DNA of 33,542 nucleotides, taken from Methylacidiphilum sp. (GTDB taxonomy: Bacteria > Verrucomicrobiota > Verrucomicrobiia > CAIQCK01). Location: assembly GCA_020718125.1 (NCBI GenBank), contig DYDC01000003.1, positions 1 through 33,542 of the forward strand, written 5' to 3'. Positions 8,406 to 17,324 of this stretch are shown here, piece after piece. The position numbers were made by a program, and so were the translations under genes. The notes below the pieces were generated by a model. It was given only the letters and a program-made list of their open reading frames with translations, had not been told where the DNA came from and searched no databases. Position 1 is the stretch's first letter, and every line of letters begins with the position of its first letter.

Positions 8406-9412
8406 GGGTGTCTTCCTCCAGATGTGGTGTTGCGGACATTGATGATCTGCGGCCCGCTCATGGCGACCGACGCGGCGCCGGGCACGATTGAAGCAGGCGG
8501 AGCGAAATAGGTGACGGGGATGTTCAAGCCGACGGACAGGTCGCACGTGGCGATGATCCGGCCCGCGCGCGAGGGATGCGTGAGGACGATCTTCAGCCGC
8601 TTGAGTTGCGCGGCAAGGTTCTCCGCCGCGAAAGTGACCAGGCCACCCTGCCGCATGACCATCACCAGGAAGCCATCCACCGCCACGTCCACGCGGTCGA
8701 AGTCGAGCAACGGCGCGAACTCCGCACCCTCGCAAAGGTGGACCAGGTCGAGCGCTTTCTGCACCTGCTCGCTCTCGATGCGCCGGCCGGGCTTGATCAG
8801 CTTTGCGTCCACACCGGTCAACAGCGGCAGCCGCACTGCCGGCTTGCCGCCCTCGCCGGTCGCGCCAAACACGCCAACCGGCTTCATCACCACCGCCGTC
8901 GCGTCAATCAGGCAGGCCGTCGGCGGCGCCGTCACGCGCCCCGCCGCGTCGCGGACGGTCTTCGTATAGACCTGCGCGATGGGCACGCGCTCGGAGATGA
9001 TAATGTGAAGCTTGTCGGGCAGCAGTCGCCGGATTTCCGCGCGGCGGATGACGGGGTGCGACTCCAGCGCGGCGCGCACGCCGGGCAGGTCCACCGCGAA
9101 AAGGTTCTGGCCCTCGCGCACGCCGGCCAGATCGACAATCTGCGGGTGCGGCAGCGTGCCGTCGGTCTCGATCTTGATCTCGTTGATGTTGTAGGCCGCG
9201 TTCTCAGTGAGCGACTTCGAGACAAAGAAGGTGAACGCATGATAGAGGCCGAACACCACCAGCCCGGCGGCCATCAGCGTCGCCAGCCAGAGCATCCCGC
9301 GGCCGACCTGCGCCTGCACGCGCTGCGAGCAGCGGACCTTCACGTCGAGCTTGCAGGGGTCGCGCCGCTTGCGGCGGTTTTCACGCGAGTTCTCGTTGAT
9401 CCAGTTGAACAT
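8402..9412 (-). CDS. ftsQ: FtsQ-type (POTRA) cell division protein
   Basis: Single N-terminal TM and POTRA-like INEIKIETDGTLPHPQIVDLAGVREGQNLFAVDLPGVRAALESHPVIRRAEIRRLLPDKLHIIISER; located between ddl and ftsA. Confidence 0.88.
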   Translation of the reverse strand: MFNWINENSRENRRKRRDPCKLDVKVRCSQRVQAQVGRGMLWLATLMAAGLVVFGLYHAFTFFVSKSLTENAAYNINEIKIETDGTLPHPQIVDLAGVREGQNLFAVDLPGVRAALESHPVIRRAEIRRLLPDKLHIIISERVPIAQVYTKTVRDAAGRVTAPPTACLIDATAVVMKPVGVFGATGEGGKPAVRLPLLTGVDAKLIKPGRRIESEQVQKALDLVHLCEGAEFAPLLDFDRVDVAVDGFLVMVMRQGGLVTFAAENLAAQLKRLKIVLTHPSRAGRIIATCDLSVGLNIPVTYFAPPASIVPGAASVAMSGPQIINVRNTTSGGRHP

Positions 9413-10323
9413 CAGAGTTTCCCTCCGCGCCTTGCCAGCGCCATCGTCACGATCCGCGAGCACAATTCCTCCAACCCAATGCCGACGGCCGCCGCGGCCT
9501 TCGGCAGCAGGCTCGTCTCGGTCATGCCGGGCAGCGTGTTGTTCTCCAGCACGAACGGCCGGTTGTCGCTGCGCCGCAGCATCACGTCCACGCGCGAATA
9601 ATCCCGGCAGCCCGCCGCGCGGAACGCCGCCAGCGCAACGCGCTGGACCTCCGCCGCGACCGGATCCGGCAGGTTCGCCGGCACGTCATACTCGCTCGCG
9701 CCTTTCGTGTATTTGTTCTGGTAGTCGTAAAAGCCCGCCTTCACGCGGACCTCGACCACCGGGAGCGCCCGGTCGCCGAGAATGCCGACGGTCAGCTCGC
9801 GGCCATCTATGAATTCCTCGACCACCACATGGTCGTCATAGCGGAACGCCTCGTCGAGCGCCGCCGCCATCGCGCCGGCCTCGCGCACCAACGCCACGCC
9901 GACGCTGGAACCCTGCTTCGCAGGCTTCACCACGACCGGCGGGGGCAGCGTCACGCGCCGCGCGCCATTCGCCGTGACGACCTCGTAGCGCGCGCTCGGC
10001 ACGCCGGCCGCCGCGAAAATCTCCTTCGAACGGACCTTGTCGAAGCAATCATAGCTGGCCTGCGCGCCGCAGCCCGTGTAGGCCACGCCGCGTTGCTCCA
10101 GGATGCGCTGGAGCTGGCCGTCCTCGCCGAACGTGCCGTGCAGTGCCAGGAACGCCACCGCCGTGTCCGGCTCCAGCACAAAGCCAGGCCCTTGCACGCC
10201 CACGGCATAGACAATCCAGCCCGCGCGGCGCAGCACCGCCGAGCACGCCGCGCCGGTGCGCAGCGACACGTCGCGCTCCGCGCTCGGGCCGCCCGTCATG
10301 ACCGCTACTTTTTCCTTCTGCAT
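9412..10323 (-). CDS. ddl: D-alanine--D-alanine ligase
   Basis: VVVKPAKQGSSVGV, VEEFIDGRELTVGIL, FVLENNTLPGMTETSLLPKAA ATP-grasp motifs. Confidence 0.95.
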   Translation of the reverse strand: MQKEKVAVMTGGPSAERDVSLRTGAACSAVLRRAGWIVYAVGVQGPGFVLEPDTAVAFLALHGTFGEDGQLQRILEQRGVAYTGCGAQASYDCFDKVRSKEIFAAAGVPSARYEVVTANGARRVTLPPPVVVKPAKQGSSVGVALVREAGAMAAALDEAFRYDDHVVVEEFIDGRELTVGILGDRALPVVEVRVKAGFYDYQNKYTKGASEYDVPANLPDPVAAEVQRVALAAFRAAGCRDYSRVDVMLRRSDNRPFVLENNTLPGMTETSLLPKAAAAVGIGLEELCSRIVTMALARRGGKL

Positions 10324-13300
10324 CAGTCTCCGAGGATGATGACTTCGGTTTCCAACTCGATCCCGCGTTCTTCGCGGGCGCGCTTCTTCACAAACTCGAT
10401 CAGCTTCAACACGTCCTCGGCGGTCGCGCCGCCGTCATTGACGATGAAATTGCCGTGGACCTCGCTGATGCGCGCCTTGCCGATGATCTTGCCCTTGAGG
10501 CCCAGTTCATCAATCAGCTTGCCCGCCGGAATCTCCTTCGGGTTCTTGAATACGCAACCCGCGCTCGATTCGTGTGGCTGGTTGTGCCAGCGCTTCTCCT
10601 GAAAAGTCTTCAGCCGGCTTTCGATGACTTCCGGCGCGGCGGGCGTCGCCTTGAACACCGCGCCCAGCGCGACGTGGTCGCGGAACAACGGGCAGCCGCG
10701 ATATTCAAAGCGGATCTCGCCCGCGGACTTCTCCTCGACGTTGCCCGCGTAGTCCATGAACCGCACGCGCTCGACGACCTCGAACGTCCACTGCCCCATC
10801 GCGCCCGCGTTCATCCGCAACGCGCCGCCAACCGAGCCGGGGATGCCCTCCAGAAACTCCAGCCCGGTAAGATGCGCCCGTTTCGCGGCCATCACCACAT
10901 CGCGCAGCTTCGCGCCCGCGCCGGCAGCAATGCGGTCGCCGCTGACCTCGATCTTCGACAGGAACGGCCGCGTGAGCCGGATGACGACGCCTTTGACGCC
11001 GTGGTCACGCGCCAGCAGGTTCGAGCCGCGGCCGATGATGAAGAACGGCAGTCGCTCGGCGTGGCAGTAGCGCAGCACGCGGCCGAGGTCGTCCTCGCCG
11101 GCCGGCTCGCACCAGAACTGCGCGGTGCCGCCCACTTGGAACGTCGTCTTTTTCGCCATCGGTTCGTTGCGCGACAGCGCCGTCTCCGGCGCGAGCATCG
11201 CGCGCAGTTCCGCGTGAATCTGATCTTCGGTCTTCATCGGCTGGCCCGCCTTGTCGCCGACCTGACCCGCGCGGACCCGCCGCGCGACTTCGTCGGCCAC
11301 CTTCGTAATGTCGCCCGCGCCGAGCACGGCAATGATGTCGCCCGGCTGCGCCGCCGCCAGCAGCCGCCCGGCAACACGGTCGAGGTCCGGCTCGAATTCC
11401 ACGCCGGCATGGCCGCTGGCTTTGACGGCCTCGAAAATAGTCCGCCCGCTGACGCCCTCGATGGCCGGCTCGCTCGCCGCATAGACCCCGGTCAACACCA
11501 GCTTGTCCGCGCCCGCGAACGCGCGGCCGAAGCCGGACGCGAGCAGCTTGGTCCGCGTGTAGCGGTGCGGTTGGAAGGCGGCGACAATCCGCTTGCGGCC
11601 GACGGCCCGCAGCGCCTCCAGCGTGGCGCGCAGCTCCGTCGGATGGTGCGCGTAGTCGTCCACGACGAGGTAGTTGGCGTCCTCGAACTTCACATCGAGC
11701 CGGCGGTCGGCCCCGCGGAACGTCGCGAGCGCCGCGGCGATCCGGTCGAACTTCAAACCGAGCGTCAACCCGACCGCGACGGCGGCTGTGGCGTCGGAGA
11801 CGTTGTGTTTGCCGGGAATCGCCAGCATGATGTCGCCGAGTTGCCTGCCGTTGTGGCGGACGGCGAAGCGAACGCCGAACTTCTCCGTCCGCACGTCCGT
11901 GGCGCGGCAGGACGCGTCCGGCGAGAAGCCGAACGAGACGGCGCGCGGATGCGCGGAGCAGAGCTTCGCGGCGTTGGCGTCGTCGGCGCAGTAGAAGACA
12001 TGGTCGTGCGTGTTCTCAATGAACTCGCCGAAGGCGTCGAGGATGGCCGGCAGGTCGCGGTAGTAGTCGAGGTGCTCCTCCTCGATGTTGAGCACGACAC
12101 CGTGGGTCGGGGCGTATTCCACCAACGTGCCGTCGCTCTCGTCGCACTCGGCAACGAAGAACTCGCCGGCGCCGTCGCCGGCATTGCCGCCGATGGAGGC
12201 GACGTAGCCGCCGACGCTGAACGACGGATCGTGGCCGCCCGCCTTGAGGACGCGGGCGATCATCGCGGTGGTGGTGGTCTTGCCGTGCGTGCCCGCGACA
12301 CAAATGGAGGCCGGCGCTTTCTTGCCGGGCAGGAACGGCGTCTGCATCACGGCGGAAAGCATCCGCGCGCGGCGCACGAGCGGCACGCCGGCCGCCTTGG
12401 CCGCGCGTAACTCAGGGTTGTCCTTCTGGATCGCGCTCGAATGGATGACGAGGTCCGGCTTCCCGATGTTGGCCGCGTCGTGGCCGGTGAAGACTGTGCC
12501 GCCGCGGGCGCGCAGCGCGTCGAGTTCCTTGCCGGCGCACAGGTCGGAGCCGGTGACGCGATGGCCGCGGGCGAGGAGCAGCCGGGCGATGCCGCTCATG
12601 CCGCAACCCGCGATGCCGACGAAGTGGACCGCGCAGGCGCTCTCGCCGAGCAGGCGGATGATGTCGGCGATTTCGATCTCGCGACGGGCGATGCCCGGCT
12701 CGGCCACGCCAGCGACCTGCGCAAGCAGCGTCGCGATGGCCGCCGCGGCATCGGGCCGGCGCAGGGCGGCCATCTTCTCGGCCATGTCGCGGCGCGTGGC
12801 GCTGACAAGCATTTCCTCCACGGCGCGGGCGAGCATCTCACCGGAGGTTTCGGCCTGCGGCATGACGCGGGCGCCGCCGTTGCGGGCGGCGAACTGGGCG
12901 TTGAAAAGCTGGTGATTGTCGGCAGCGTCCGGGAACGGGACGAGGATGGCCGGCAGGCCGAACCACGCCAGTTCGGCAAGGCTCGCCGCGCCGGCGCGAG
13001 CGACGGCCAGCGTCGCGGCGCTGTAGGCGAGTTCCATCTCCTTCTGGAAGGGACGGACGACGGCCTTGAAGCCGGTGGTTTCCCACGCGGCGCGAACTCG
13101 CTCGAAATCAGCCTCGCCGGTGAGGTGGATGAACTGAAGCTGGCGCGCCAGATGTTTCAAGTGCGGCAGCGCGGCCAGCATGAGGTCGTTGAGGCCGCGA
13201 GCGCCCTGGCTGCCGCCAACGACCAGCACGGTCTGGCGGCGCGTCTCAAGGCCAAGCTGCCAGCGGGCGTCGCCGGCGGGGCGTTTGCGGAGCGAGGCGC

Positions 13301-13790
13301 GGACGGGCGTGCCGGCATTGACGACGCAACGGCCGGGCAGACGGGCGGCGCATTCGTCCATGCCGACGGCGACGGCGGCGACCCAGCGCGCGAGAAGGCG
13401 CGTGGCGCGGCCGGGAATGGCGTTGGAGTCGTGCAGGACGACCGGGACGCGGCGACGGCGCGCGGCAATGACCGGCGGGGCGGAGGTGAAGCCGCCCATG
13501 CCGAGAACCACGTCTGGCTCGAAGTCGTCGAAGAGCTGCCCGCAGAGCCGTGTGGCGCGGAGTTGTTCGGCCAGAAACGTGATGATGCGTGGCGATGTCC
13601 ACGGCGGCAGGCCGATGCCGGGAATGGCGCGGACCTCGATGGCGGCGGCGAGTTGGAAGGCGTGGCGGTCAATCTCCTTTTCGGAGACGAGCAGCAGGAC
13701 GCGATGGCCGCGGAGACGCAGCGCCTCCGCCACCGCCAGCCCCGGGAAGAGGTGGCCGCCCGTGCCGCCGCATGCGATCGCGACGTTCAT
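10323..13790 (-). CDS. murG-murC-murB: Trifunctional fusion: MurG - MurC - MurB
   Basis: One uninterrupted frame. MurG motifs GGTGGHLFPGLAVAEAL, VVGGSQGARGLND, DNHQLFNAQ; MurC motifs HFVGIAGCGMSGIARLLL, GTHGKTTTTAMIA, ECDESDGTLVEY, YAHHPTEL; MurB motifs GRGSNLLARDHG, EFLEGIPGSVGGALRMNAGAMG, SSAGCVFKNP. Start at MNVAIACGGTGGH (13790). Confidence 0.94.
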   Translation of the reverse strand: MNVAIACGGTGGHLFPGLAVAEALRLRGHRVLLLVSEKEIDRHAFQLAAAIEVRAIPGIGLPPWTSPRIITFLAEQLRATRLCGQLFDDFEPDVVLGMGGFTSAPPVIAARRRRVPVVLHDSNAIPGRATRLLARWVAAVAVGMDECAARLPGRCVVNAGTPVRASLRKRPAGDARWQLGLETRRQTVLVVGGSQGARGLNDLMLAALPHLKHLARQLQFIHLTGEADFERVRAAWETTGFKAVVRPFQKEMELAYSAATLAVARAGAASLAELAWFGLPAILVPFPDAADNHQLFNAQFAARNGGARVMPQAETSGEMLARAVEEMLVSATRRDMAEKMAALRRPDAAAAIATLLAQVAGVAEPGIARREIEIADIIRLLGESACAVHFVGIAGCGMSGIARLLLARGHRVTGSDLCAGKELDALRARGGTVFTGHDAANIGKPDLVIHSSAIQKDNPELRAAKAAGVPLVRRARMLSAVMQTPFLPGKKAPASICVAGTHGKTTTTAMIARVLKAGGHDPSFSVGGYVASIGGNAGDGAGEFFVAECDESDGTLVEYAPTHGVVLNIEEEHLDYYRDLPAILDAFGEFIENTHDHVFYCADDANAAKLCSAHPRAVSFGFSPDASCRATDVRTEKFGVRFAVRHNGRQLGDIMLAIPGKHNVSDATAAVAVGLTLGLKFDRIAAALATFRGADRRLDVKFEDANYLVVDDYAHHPTELRATLEALRAVGRKRIVAAFQPHRYTRTKLLASGFGRAFAGADKLVLTGVYAASEPAIEGVSGRTIFEAVKASGHAGVEFEPDLDRVAGRLLAAAQPGDIIAVLGAGDITKVADEVARRVRAGQVGDKAGQPMKTEDQIHAELRAMLAPETALSRNEPMAKKTTFQVGGTAQFWCEPAGEDDLGRVLRYCHAERLPFFIIGRGSNLLARDHGVKGVVIRLTRPFLSKIEVSGDRIAAGAGAKLRDVVMAAKRAHLTGLEFLEGIPGSVGGALRMNAGAMGQWTFEVVERVRFMDYAGNVEEKSAGEIRFEYRGCPLFRDHVALGAVFKATPAAPEVIESRLKTFQEKRWHNQPHESSAGCVFKNPKEIPAGKLIDELGLKGKIIGKARISEVHGNFIVNDGGATAEDVLKLIEFVKKRAREERGIELETEVIILGD

Positions 13791-13809
13791 CGTCAAAGTT
13801 TTCCTGTCA

Positions 13810-15000
13810 TCAAACCGCCGTGGCCCGCCGCGCGAATGGACCGGCCGGCACATGCTCCGGCGCGCCCGCGTGTCGGGCGACGCTGAGGAGCAGGCCGACG
13901 CAGGTCAGCATGACGCAGAGATTGGAGCCGCCGTAGCTGATGAACGGCAACGGCAAGCCCTTGTTGGGCATCATCGAGGTCACAACCGCCAGGTTGATCA
14001 AGGCTTGAAACCCGATGAGCGAGACGATGCCCATGCCGAGCAGACAACCGTAGAGTTCCCGCGCACGCGTGCTGACATACACGCCGACGGCAATCAAGAC
14101 GACGAACGCGACCAGCAGCGCGGCCATGCCGACGAGGCCCAGTTCCTCGCCAATGATCGGCGCAATGAAGTCACTGGAGGCATACGGCAGGTAATGCTCC
14201 TTGGTGCGGCTCTGGCCCAGGCCGAGGCCCCACAGGCCGCCGGTGCCGAAGGCGAGCTGGGCCTGCCATTGCTGGAGACCGGTGCCGAGCTTGTTGTGTT
14301 CGAGGTCGAGGAACTCGACGATGCGGCGATAGCGCACGGGGTCGTGGAAGAGATACCAGCCCAGCATCGCCGCGCCGCCCGTGAAGCTCGGGAACAACAC
14401 CCGCCATCGCACGCCACCGAGGAACATGACACAGAAGCCGGCCATCGCGATGAGCACCGAGGTGCCCACGTCGGTCTCGCACAGGACGGGGCCGACAATC
14501 GCGCCCACAAGGAACAGCGGCACGAGGATGCCGCGTTTCCATTCATCCCATTTCTGCCGGAACAGGAGGAGTTTCGTCAGCCGGACTTCCTGCACATCGC
14601 GCTGCCAGCGGTCCAAGTAGTGCGCCAGCATCAGGATGACGGCCAGCTTGCCCAGTTCGGAAGGTTGGAGCGTGATCGAGCCGAATTGGAGCCAGCGGCG
14701 CGAGCCATTGATCATCCTGCCAATGCCGGGCACCAGGACGACCAGACAGAGGGCAAACGCGGCGAGCCAGACCAGCCAGATGAGTTTCCGCCAGCGGTTG
14801 TAGTCCACCGCCGCGGTGACCAGCATCGCGACGAGGCCGATGCCGATCCATGCGAGTTGGCGGTTGAGGAACCAGAGTGGGTTGTGGTCGTATTGAGCGG
14901 AGCGGATGGCGTAGGGGTAACTGGCGCTGTAGAGCATCACCAGACCGAAGCTCAGCAGGAACAAGACACAGACAAGTATCGCGACGACGCTTTTCTTCAA
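13810..15000 (-). CDS. ftsW: Lipid II polymerase / cell division protein FtsW (SEDS family)
   Basis: SEDS motifs MLYSAS, GINGSRRWLQFG-like MINGSRRWLQFGSITLQPSELGKLA, LPFISYGGSNL; TTG start with GAGG upstream. Confidence 0.95.
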   Translation of the reverse strand: MKKSVVAILVCVLFLLSFGLVMLYSASYPYAIRSAQYDHNPLWFLNRQLAWIGIGLVAMLVTAAVDYNRWRKLIWLVWLAAFALCLVVLVPGIGRMINGSRRWLQFGSITLQPSELGKLAVILMLAHYLDRWQRDVQEVRLTKLLLFRQKWDEWKRGILVPLFLVGAIVGPVLCETDVGTSVLIAMAGFCVMFLGGVRWRVLFPSFTGGAAMLGWYLFHDPVRYRRIVEFLDLEHNKLGTGLQQWQAQLAFGTGGLWGLGLGQSRTKEHYLPYASSDFIAPIIGEELGLVGMAALLVAFVVLIAVGVYVSTRARELYGCLLGMGIVSLIGFQALINLAVVTSMMPNKGLPLPFISYGGSNLCVMLTCVGLLLSVARHAGAPEHVPAGPFARRATAV

Positions 15001-15091
15001 CGGACCTCAGTTTGCATGTTGTCGGTGACCGCCCCAACCGCCGATCTGGTCTGGGGAAGCCCTCCGCGGTTCAATGTTCAAACATCAGGCT

Positions 15092-15907
15092 CTACGGATT
15101 GCCGGGCACGGGGCCAGGGGGCGGCGTGCTTGGCGCACTGGGCGGCGGCTGCAACGCCGGCGGCGTGGCCAGTCCCGGCGCGGCGCCTTCCGGAGCGCCG
15201 GATGTCGGGACGGTCGGCGCCGGAACAGCTTCCGGCATCGGGATGCCACCGGTCGCAGGAGCCGCACCTGCCGCGGCGGGCGCGGCAGCGCCACCGGGCA
15301 CGTTCAGCTTCTGGCCGATCTGCAATTTCTTCGGGTCAAGCCCCGGATTCGCATCCATCAGGGCTTGCGGCTTCACGCTGAGTTTCTTCGCGATCTTGTC
15401 CGGCGTGTCGCCGGTCGCGACGACATACTGGCCATCGGGGTTCATGGCGCCAGCTCCGGCTGGCGACGCGGCCGCCTTCTTCGGGGCCGTCTTTTTCTTC
15501 ACGGCGGGCTTCGGCGCGGCGAGGGCCTTCTGGCCGCTCTCCTGCGGCGTGGGAATCTTCAGCTTCTGGCCGACCCGGATGACGTCGCCGGAGAGGTGAT
15601 TGGCGTTTTTGATCGCGGTGACGGTGGTTCCGTATTTGTGCGCGATGCCTGAGAGCGTTTCGCCCTTGGCGACACCGTGGGTCGTTTCCTTCAGTGCCAC
15701 CGGCAACGCCGGCTTGGTCTCCACCGGCGGCAGGACGGGCGGAGGCGGGGGCGCCGTCTCCGGCAACGGGGCTATGGGCGTCGCGCCGGGTGGCGGGCCG
15801 GCAGCCACCTTGGACTTCGGTTTGCAGCTTTCAAACACCATGAAGCTGCCAATCACCGCCACGTGCAATCCGGCAATCAGGCCGATCTTCCACAACTTCG
15901 AGTTCAT
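15092..15907 (-). CDS. LysM-domain protein (two LysM motifs, Pro/Ala-rich C-terminus)
   Basis: MNSKLWKIGLIAGLHVAVIGSFMVFESCKP N-terminal membrane segment; THGVAKGETLSGIAHKYGTTVTAIKNANHLSGDVIRVGQKLKIP and YVVATGDTPDKIAKKLSVKPQALMDANPGLDPKKLQIGQKLNVP; SD CGGAGAACGAAC-ATG. Confidence 0.92.
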   Translation of the reverse strand: MNSKLWKIGLIAGLHVAVIGSFMVFESCKPKSKVAAGPPPGATPIAPLPETAPPPPPVLPPVETKPALPVALKETTHGVAKGETLSGIAHKYGTTVTAIKNANHLSGDVIRVGQKLKIPTPQESGQKALAAPKPAVKKKTAPKKAAASPAGAGAMNPDGQYVVATGDTPDKIAKKLSVKPQALMDANPGLDPKKLQIGQKLNVPGGAAAPAAAGAAPATGGIPMPEAVPAPTVPTSGAPEGAAPGLATPPALQPPPSAPSTPPPGPVPGNP

Positions 15908-15971
15908 GTTCGTTCTCCGTTCGTCTGCGTCTTGTTCCTGGTTCCTGTCGATTGTTGACTCGCGAAATTTG

Positions 15972-17321
15972 TCAGCCGGACGCGAGCGCCCGGACGATCT
16001 GTTTGAACCGCTCTCCGCGGTCTTCATAGTCGCGAAACATATCAAAGCTAGAGCACGCTGGCGAGAGCAATACCACGTCACCAGGGGCCGCCGCCCGCCG
16101 GGCCTGCTCCACCGCGTCCTGCAACGAGCCGGCCTTCACGCAACGCACCGCCGACGACCACGCGGCGGCCAGCTTGTCGCGCGTTTCGCCGATCAACACC
16201 GCCAGCTTCACCTTCCGCCGCAGCGTGTCGTTCAGCTCCGCAAAATCAAAACCCTTGTCCTTGCCGCCGGCGATCAACACCACCGCCTCGCGGAAACCCG
16301 CCAGCGCTTTCTCGACCGCGTCCACGTTGGTGGCCTTCGAGTCGTTCACATAGCGCACGCCGCCGATCTCCGCCACCAGTTCACAGCGGTGCGGCAGCGG
16401 CCGGCAATCCGCAATCGCCGCCCGCGCCGACGCCAGCGGCACACCAAAGGCCATCGCGGTTGCCAGCGCGGCCATGATGTTCTCCGCGTTATGCGGCCCG
16501 CGCAACCGCGTCGCCGTCATGTCGAGCAACTCGCCTTCGCCTTCGCCTGCGATCTTCGTGCCGTCCAACCAAAACGCGCAGCCCGGCCGATGGCTCCGCG
16601 CGCTGAACCACACCTGCCGCGGCCCATCCGGCCCGCGCAGCGCGGCAAACCTTCCGCGGCAATCCTCGTTGACCACCGCCCAGTCGTCCGCCCGCTGGTT
16701 GGCGAAGATCCGCTCCTTCGCCGCCGCATACTCGCGCAGCGACGGATAACGGTCGAGATGGTCCGGCGTCACGTTGAGCATCACGCTCACCCGCGGCCGG
16801 AACTGTTCGATGCGTTCCAATTGGAAAGAACTGACTTCGAGCACCGCCACGTCGAGCGGCTCGCCACGCGCCAGCAACTCGCAAAACGCCAGCCCGATGT
16901 TGCCCGCCGCTGTCGTCCGCTTGCCGCCAGCCTGCAACACCCGCGCGCACAACCCGGTGGTCGTCGTCTTCCCGTTGGTGCCCGTGACGGCCACGACCGG
17001 GCAGGCGCAAAAGCGGAAACCGAGCTCCAACTCGCTGATGATCGGAACGCGGGCCGCCTCCAACTCGCGAACAAGCGTGTTTTCCGGTGGAATTCCCGGA
17101 CTTAACACCACCAAGTCCGCTGCCAGCGGGGCCGGTCTTGTCACGCCCAACCGCACATCCACGCCCCGCTCGCGTAGCGACGACGCCACCGTTTGTAGGG
17201 CATCGCCGTCCGCATTGTCAACGGCGATGACGCGCGCGCCGCGGGCCGCCAGCAGCCTTGCCGCCGCCGCGCCGCTCCGGCCCAGGCCAAGCACCAACGC
17301 CGTTTGACCGTTCATATTCAT
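15972..17321 (-). CDS. murD: UDP-N-acetylmuramoylalanine--D-glutamate ligase MurD
   Basis: ALVLGLGRSGAAAARLL, VVAVTGTNGKTTTTGL, LNVTPDHLDRYPS, YVNDSKATNVDAVEKAL. Confidence 0.96.
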   Translation of the reverse strand: MNMNGQTALVLGLGRSGAAAARLLAARGARVIAVDNADGDALQTVASSLRERGVDVRLGVTRPAPLAADLVVLSPGIPPENTLVRELEAARVPIISELELGFRFCACPVVAVTGTNGKTTTTGLCARVLQAGGKRTTAAGNIGLAFCELLARGEPLDVAVLEVSSFQLERIEQFRPRVSVMLNVTPDHLDRYPSLREYAAAKERIFANQRADDWAVVNEDCRGRFAALRGPDGPRQVWFSARSHRPGCAFWLDGTKIAGEGEGELLDMTATRLRGPHNAENIMAALATAMAFGVPLASARAAIADCRPLPHRCELVAEIGGVRYVNDSKATNVDAVEKALAGFREAVVLIAGGKDKGFDFAELNDTLRRKVKLAVLIGETRDKLAAAWSSAVRCVKAGSLQDAVEQARRAAAPGDVVLLSPACSSFDMFRDYEDRGERFKQIVRALASG

Positions 17322-17324
17322 CGC

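Noticed and set aside
10455-12410. 651-aa plus-strand ORF (and similar long plus-strand ORFs at 50-1006, 5747-7195, 5895-8510, 8576-9601, 12441-13886, 13180-15381, 15600-17105, 17304-18527, 18442-19899, 19905-21650, 21286-23259)
   Set aside because: They lie antisense to well-supported conserved genes, have Arg/Ala/Gly-rich low-similarity composition, and are expected shadow ORFs of high-GC coding sequence.
11237-12707. Interpretation that MurC and MurB are separate genes starting at GTG 12707 and ATG 11237
   Set aside because: There is no stop codon ending MurG or MurC before those positions, so internal starts could only add shorter products to the fusion; kept as a caveat.
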